Of a stretch of 64,000 nucleotides of DNA, positions 58,192-64,000 are shown piece by piece. Each line of letters starts with the position of its first letter. Within the stretch, counting starts at the first letter, position 1. Below the pieces are notes generated by a model. The model was not told the origin of the DNA. It was given only the letters and a program-made list of their open reading frames with translations, and made no database searches. A program made the translations under genes and the position numbers. Source of the stretch: Heterostelium album PN500 (lineage: Eukaryota > Evosea > Eumycetozoa > Acytosteliales > Acytosteliaceae); contig NW_008805073.1 in NCBI RefSeq assembly GCF_000004825.1, positions 124,001 through 188,000 on the forward strand, given 5' to 3'.

Positions 58192-61100
58192 ATGGGTGTA
58201 GCAACAAAATCGAAATCTAAAAAAGTAAGAGGAGGAGGATGGAAAGGGGTCAGTAGTAGTGAAAAAAATAAGATCAACAAAGAAAGTTATTAGTGTTGGT
58301 GAAAGTAATGATAGAAATACAATTAAAGATGATATTAGAAAAAGAATATTTTCGATATTCAACGATTGCCAAAATACGATGACAGTGCACAGACGAGCAG
58401 TCGGTATGATGACTACTTTGTTGCATCGTTGTGACGTCAGTGGCCAATCCGATCAATTCAACTCTACTGTATTGTCGGTAGTCGACAGGGTATTGGTTCA
58501 TTACAACAAGGATTTGCCAGTGGAGAGAATCTGTAGATTCATCAGTCAGTGGATTGCTGCAATCTCTGTAAGAAATTTAAATGGCAACAATGAGCAACAG
58601 GAGGTGGAGGAAGATGATGAGAGAGAGCAAGATAGCAGCCAAACCAATGGAAATAGTAGTAAATCAAAGGATTCTATTTCACCGGAAATGATTCAGTGCC
58701 AGGAGAATTTCATTGTGACACTGCTCAAGTTCTTGGTTGGAAGATCGTCGTCACATGAAAAGTCCGTTCGTTTCAGGTCGACTTTGCTAATTGCCGATAC
58801 GCTCAATGCACTCTGTGAAGACTACGAGTTTGATAACCAGCTATGGGCACAGCTTACCAACTCGATCATGATGAAATCATTCGATCGTCTAGGAGGAATA
58901 CGTCGTCAGTCCATCCATTGTCTGGCGCGACTTCAAGATCATTCCGATCCAGATGACCAAGTTACCAACAGATTAATTGAAATGATATATCATGATCCCA
59001 TACCGTATGTATCATTATTGTTATCCCATCCATCTTTACCAAATAATATCTGAAGTATTAATTAATTTCTTTTTCCCCCAACTTTTTACACATAGTGAAA
59101 TAAGACAGACTGCAGTAACACATTTAGTGATTACAAAAAGAACATTGAAAATAATATTAGAGAGGACATTGGATCAGAATGTACAGGTTAGAAAAGAAGC
59201 ATTCAACAGTATAGCTACAAAGATCGATATGAAGGTGATTCCATTGACTTTAAGAATGGGACTGTTAAAGAATGGACTTCAAGAGTCAGATCCAACCGTC
59301 AAAGAGATTTGTTCATCAATGTTGATAAATCATTGGTTAAAATCATTGGATGATAATTTATTTAAAGTAATAATAACATTATAACTATTTATTAAATATT
59401 TACTAATAATATATATACATTTTCTAAAATTATAGTTATTACATTATTTTAAAGTTGAAATGTTTGAAAAAGAAACGGAATTAGCATTACTCAATATTTT
59501 CCAACATGGAATGTTTTTGGATCACTATCATCAGTTTGAGTGGCAAGCGATGAACAATAACCATGCTATCTATCTGCATGTACTTTGTAAATACCTCAAG
59601 TCAAAGAACACTCTCGACCAAATCGATATTATGTTTCCATCGGTTCTGCATTACAACCAACTTTTGATCCACTACTTGAATCGAGTGGAGGACGACGAAG
59701 AGCAACTGGAAATCGATAGTAGCAACGATATCGACTACTTCTTCATTGGATCACAGATGATTCAGTGTGGAATGTATTTAGATACCTCGGGTGATGAAGC
59801 GGGATGCATCCAGTTGGCAATGTTGATACAGCAGCTGCTGTTATCACTTGCGCTGCCCGATGGTCACATCCTTCCGCTTCTCGACCTGCTTCTCACCGCT
59901 AGTAAACAGCACTATAGCCGTACTGTAAATGATTTGCTTGCTGCTTTGGAGCCAGACGTACATACCGACACGATTATCGACATCAAGCTCCTTCATTTGT
60001 TGAGCCATCTTCTGCAGAGTGTAAATCGTCTACCACAAGGAGTATTGAGCAACCGAGTAGATCAACTAACGGAGAAGCTAACAGATGGCAATACAGATGA
60101 AATATTACAACATTTGGTTATCAAGCTGATAGAATTGACGATACTGATGAGACCGGAGAAAGTCGAGAAATACTGGCCTATCTTGTGGGAGAGTTGTGTT
60201 GCCAACGGATTAGCTGGTGAAGAGTGTCTGCCCACTTTGGAGTCGGCAATGGATATTCTAGCGTGGCACGGAAATACCATTGAAACATACGAAGAGAATA
60301 TCGATTATATACTAGAGTTGTTGGAGAATATCAATGTTCAATCGACACCATTCATTGTTAGGCAGCGTCTCGTTGAGGGATTGGCAAAGATTTCGATCTC
60401 AGGGCTGGCCGACCAACCCACCGATGTAGCTATTCTGAGCGCATTGATTAAACTCTACTTTGGAAGAGTGGAGGGTGTAAGCGGTGAGCTAAAGACTACG
60501 CTGCTCTCCTATTTCAATCAGTTTGCCAAGCGACGACAAAACACTGGCGGACTCGACATTTTGAAACAATCGTTTGCGTTGGCACTGACTTTGGCCGACA
60601 CCGACTTGATGTTGATGATTCAGTTTTATCAGTGGATGTTCAAGTTGATGCAGGGCAACAGCGATCGTTGGGTGTTGATTCGTAGATTGGCGGTCGAGCT
60701 ACTGGCGAACAACAAGCGAGCGATGCAGTTATGCCGATTGTTTACTGCGATTCGATTCGACAACAAAGCAGACTTGCAAGCACCATATATTTCAGAGTTG
60801 GTTTACCTCTTTGATAAGCTGCTACTGGCAATCAAAACAAAGGTGGCAAATGGACAGATCAAGAGATACAAAGAGTACTTGATATCATTACTACCAGCTG
60901 ATCTACTGGATAGTTACCAACTCGACCAAGAGAAACAAGATGAAATAGATGAAGAGATAGAGAGTTATATAGCTGAACTGGAAGGTGAACCAAAGAAGAA
61001 GACGAAGAAGAATGACAGCAAAAAGAAGAAGACAACGAACAGTGTAGTTGTGAAAGCTGAAACACCAAAGAAAAAGAAAAGAGATATAGATGAGGAAGAA

Positions 61101-61910
61101 GAAGATGATAGTGATGAGAGTGAAGAAGAGATATCAGATAAAGACAGTGAGAGCGAGACTTCAGAATCGGTGGAAGATGAATCATCTGAAGAAGAAGAAG
61201 AGTCAGAGACCGATCCTAAAGAAATAGTAAAATCAATAGCTCGACTATCAATATCAAAGAAAGTACAGCAACCAAAGAAAGAGGATAGCGATTCAGAAGA
61301 AGAGGAAGACAGTGATACCGAAGTTGTTGATAGAACTCCGACAAAATTTAGAAGAGTAGTATCAAGTGAAGAAGAGTCTGAGGAAGAAGAAGAAGAAGAA
61401 GAAGACGATGAAGATGATGTGGAAGATAGTCAAGATAGTGACGAAGGTGTTGTAGTTGTTAAAAGAAAGATACCTATTAAGAACAACTCTAACACTGTAG
61501 AGATATCAGACGATGAATCAGAATCAGAGGTAGAAAAAAGTGATAGTGAGGATAAAGATGAAGATGATAATACAGATAATAGTGAGGGTGAGGAGGAAGA
61601 AAAAGAAGAAGAGAGTGAAGATGAACAAATTGAAAACTTTAAGAGATTATCAATCAACAACAACAAAAACAACAACAATAATAATAATAATAATAGAAAT
61701 GATCAAAGTAATAGCAGGAGGAAGAGTACAAGTAAAAATCAATCCGATGAAGAATCAGAGGAGGATGATGACGAAGATGGTGTAGAAGACCTTTCAGAGG
61801 AAGAAGTTGATAGTGATATCACATCTGACGATATGCAAGATTTAGATGACGATAGCTCATACCTAACCGAAGATTCAGATTCAGATTCAGATGATATCTC
61901 TGATGACTGA
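58192..61910 (+). CDS. ncapg: Condensin complex subunit 3 (NCAPG/CAP-G, YCG1)
   Basis: Exons 58192..58224, 58283..59004, 59096..59366 and 59436..61910 give 1,166 residues. This HEAT-repeat subunit, with NCAPD2, NCAPH and SMC2/4, compacts mitotic chromosomes. HEAT-type blocks include FNDCQNTMTVHRRAVGMMTT, FLVGRSSSHEKSVRFR, DRLGGIRRQSIHCLARLQD and RTLDQNVQVRKEAFNS, matching CAP-G order. The C-terminal ~300 residues are highly acidic (Asp/Glu/Ser runs). The junction near the start is unclear. Exon 1 (MGVATKSKSKK) could join at AACAAAG after a 58-nt, unusually G-rich intron with a GTAAGA donor. Alternatively the reading continues through and one A of the 7-A run at 58262-58268 is surplus. The acidic tail and an internal Glu/Asp-rich insert near residue 100 lengthen the protein relative to human (1,015). 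Confidence 0.9.
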
Positions 61911-62627
61911 ACAAACAAACAAACAAACATATAATAAATAAAAGTTAATTCTTTTTATTATTTTATTTTTGAAAAAAACTAGCTAGAATTCGAATGTTTT
62001 TTTAAAGAAATAAAATGTTAATTAATTTATTAAATAAATAAATTATTTAGCGATCTGATCTTTAAGTCTACTTTCATTGATAATTTTTTGATTTGGAATG
62101 AAACCCCAACATGTTTATAAAAAAAAGTTTTAGCAATTTTCTTTCAAAATTAGGTTACAACCCTCAAAAAAATCGGGACTCATGTTTTCTGAAACACTAA
62201 ATTATTTATTATAATTACTTTTATCATATTTTCTTCATTATTGTAACACCCATTCTTTTTTCTGTGTTTATGTGTATGTGTTGTGTGTGAACAAATAAGT
62301 TTGAATTCACCATGATACAATATCAACTATAAAGGTTTTTTTTGTTTTTTGGTCAATATAATGAAATCATACTAAATATAGTAACAAATAAATAATAGCA
62401 CAAATATAGTTAACATATTTGTTTGTTTGTAAACTTGTAATATTATTTATTTATAGTAGTAGTAAATATCAATCAATCATAGCATTGTTAAAAATAGAAC
62501 TAAAAATATCTTTTTTTTTTTTTTTAATCATATTTAAATATCTTTTTATTTATTTATTTATTAATTCAAAATTGTCTTAAATATATACATTTATATTTTG
62601 TATTATATAATATTAAGATTTTTATAA
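61911..62627. other. Intergenic, between condensin and CH-domain genes
   Basis: 717 bases, AT-rich, two plus-strand genes on either side. No exon or RNA gene seen. It holds the CH-gene promoter. Confidence 0.4.
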
Positions 62628-64000
62628 ATGTCAGCTTCAGTAGTTAATAGTACTGCAGGACAAGCAGTATTGAGAGGTGATGGTATCAGAGTGTACGGTA
62701 TGGATGCAGAGTTGGAGTTGAAGGCGCAGTCAAAGCGTGATCCAGCGTTTGAAAAGGAGTTGTCGCAGTGGATCGAACAGGCAACCGGCTTGACAATGGA
62801 GTTCCCAAACGATTTGATTGAATCGCTGCGTAGTGGCATTGTGTTGTGCACTCTCATCAACGTTCTCATTCCCGACACCATCAAGAAGATCAATATGCGA
62901 CCGATCGCGCTGATGCAAGTGGAGAACATCGGTCTCTACCTCAAGGCGTGTTGGAAGGTTGGAGTGCCGTCGTCCGATCTGTTCGTAGTGAGTGATCTCT
63001 ATTCGAGAAAAGGTGTGCCTGCAGTCCTGCAGAATTTGGCATCGATTGCGCGACACTCCCACAATTGCCCGGCGTATAAGGGACCGACCTTTGGCGCCAA
63101 ACCAAGTGGCGCCGCGCCCGCCAAGAAATGGGATGAAATCAAATTCAACGCACCCATCATGGTGTCCGACCTCGAGCGACAACAGAATATACCGGAGCCA
63201 GACAGCGGACTCTGTGGAAACTGTGGAACCAAAAAAGATTGTTTCAGATGTGATCACAAGAGTGCTGGCGGTCCTGCTTCATCAGCTTCGACAGCAACCA
63301 CAACAACAACAGTTTCATCTGTTAATAATGGTAAGTTGTGTATAACCATTAAATATATGCTTAAGTTCAAGTTGGATTACTAATGTAAATTGTAATGGAA
63401 TAGATAAATTAATGAAAGAGAAACAAGATTTACAAAATAGATTCGATAAATTGAGTGGATTGTTGAAGGAACAAGAAGATAAGGTTGTACAGTTGAATGG
63501 AAAGGTAGATCAACAGAGAAGACAGCAGGAGCAAAAAGAAAAAGAGTTAAATGATTTAATTGAAAATCAAAAGATTCAGTTGGATCAAAAGCAAAGACAA
63601 ATTCTTACGATGGAGGCACAAAAGACATTGAATACTACTGCTACACCACCGACTGCTACCACACCACCAGCATCGAAAACACCAAACTTTATTGCGTCAC
63701 CACCACTAAACTCTGTTAGCAAACCAAGAAACAGTGGTCATTTCAACCAACCTCTATCGTTACCATCGACATCGAGCAAGCCATCTCCAAACTGCTCGAA
63801 ATGCAACTTCCAAAATGCTAGCACCTCTAAATATTGTATTTCATGTGGATTTGAGCTGGCTAAACAAGTTGTACAACAACAACCAACACCTGTTGTTGTT
63901 GTTCAACAACCAACAACAACAGTGCAACCACCAATTGGATCAACTAATATCAGTACCAATCCAGAGTATCGTAGCTTGTTGAAAGACAAAGAGGATTTAT
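62628..64000 (+). CDS. Calponin-homology domain protein with coiled coil and zinc-finger motif (3' end outside window)
   Basis: Exon 1 is 62628..63330 and exon 2 runs from 63404 past the window end, giving 433 residues so far. Residues ~40-150 are a single CH domain: ELSQWIEQATGLTMEFPNDL, LRSGIVLCTLINVLIPDTIK, ENIGLYLKACWKVGVPSSDL, and VPAVLQNLASIARHSHN. This is the transgelin/calponin single-CH type, usually actin-binding. A small Cys module (LCGNCGTKKDCFRC) follows, then a coiled coil (MKEKQDLQNRFDKLSGLLKE and onward). A second zinc-finger-like element (CSKCNFQNASTSKYCISCGF) resembles a RanBP2/zinc-ribbon module. Gln/Thr/Pro-rich linkers separate the parts. The combination suggests a cytoskeletal scaffold; partners unknown. 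Confidence 0.85.

Noticed and set aside
1-64000. tRNA, rRNA, CRISPR or transposon
   Set aside because: I searched by eye for tRNA B-box (GGTTCGAATCC) and its complement, long terminal repeats, reverse transcriptase motifs and spaced repeats, and found none convincing.

Overview
This 64 kb window is nuclear DNA from a dictyostelid social amoeba. The intergenic DNA and the introns are extremely AT-rich. Introns are short (mostly 60-110 nt) and mostly GTA...TAG. Coding regions carry Asn, Gln and Ser homopolymers. The gene set (RasC, FNIP-repeat F-box proteins, B-box proteins, prolyl oligopeptidase) fits this group. Codon use in well-expressed genes such as CCT7 is more GC-rich than I would expect for D. 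discoideum, so another genus is likely (inference). All exon joins below were worked out by hand from frame, splice sites and remembered homologues. They are not backed by transcripts.

Layout. 1-8.9 kb: the 5' part of a minus-strand gene leaving the window, a cysteine-dioxygenase-like cupin protein, an F-box/FNIP gene and snurportin-1. 9-13.3 kb: DEAD-box helicase DDX49/Dbp8 and a B-box/kelch-like protein. 13.7-23 kb: a small unrecognised spliced gene, a secreted EGF-like protein, a four-helix membrane protein, a TPR protein and a low-complexity Arg/Glu/Asp-repeat protein. 25-31.5 kb: a small Cys-rich protein, prolyl oligopeptidase, a second F-box/FNIP gene preceded by a decayed copy of its own 3' end, and a GNAT acetyltransferase. 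31.7-43 kb: TEX261/SVP26, CCT7, RAD1, a SARAF-like membrane protein, a degenerate ATP-dependent-ligase-like protein, mitochondrial HSP10 and a coiled-coil protein. 43.6-52.8 kb: a PPR protein, a small B-box protein, a GT10 fucosyltransferase fused to a LamG-like domain, a probable mitochondrial protein, a small membrane protein and RasC. 52.8-57 kb: a large gene-poor block upstream of RasC. 57-64 kb: a tail-anchored-type membrane protein, condensin subunit NCAPG and the 5' part of a CH-domain protein.

There is no operon logic. Genes alternate in strand and often converge with almost no spacer (stop codons 7 nt apart at 7.77 kb) or diverge from short shared promoters (161 bp at 50.8 kb). Informational and housekeeping functions dominate: snRNP import, rRNA helicase, checkpoint clamp, chaperonins and condensin.

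Items most worth following: (i) a ligase-like protein that keeps the motif I lysine but lacks the usual residues of motifs III, IV and V; (ii) a GT10-LamG fusion; (iii) a cupin/CDO protein with an unusual N-terminal half and a GC-AG intron; (iv) a clean E2F-type site upstream of condensin NCAPG; (v) several micro-ORFs or relics in GC-richer islets; (vi) several places where one extra base would explain a broken frame, which may be assembly error. No transposon, tRNA, rRNA or CRISPR array was recognised.
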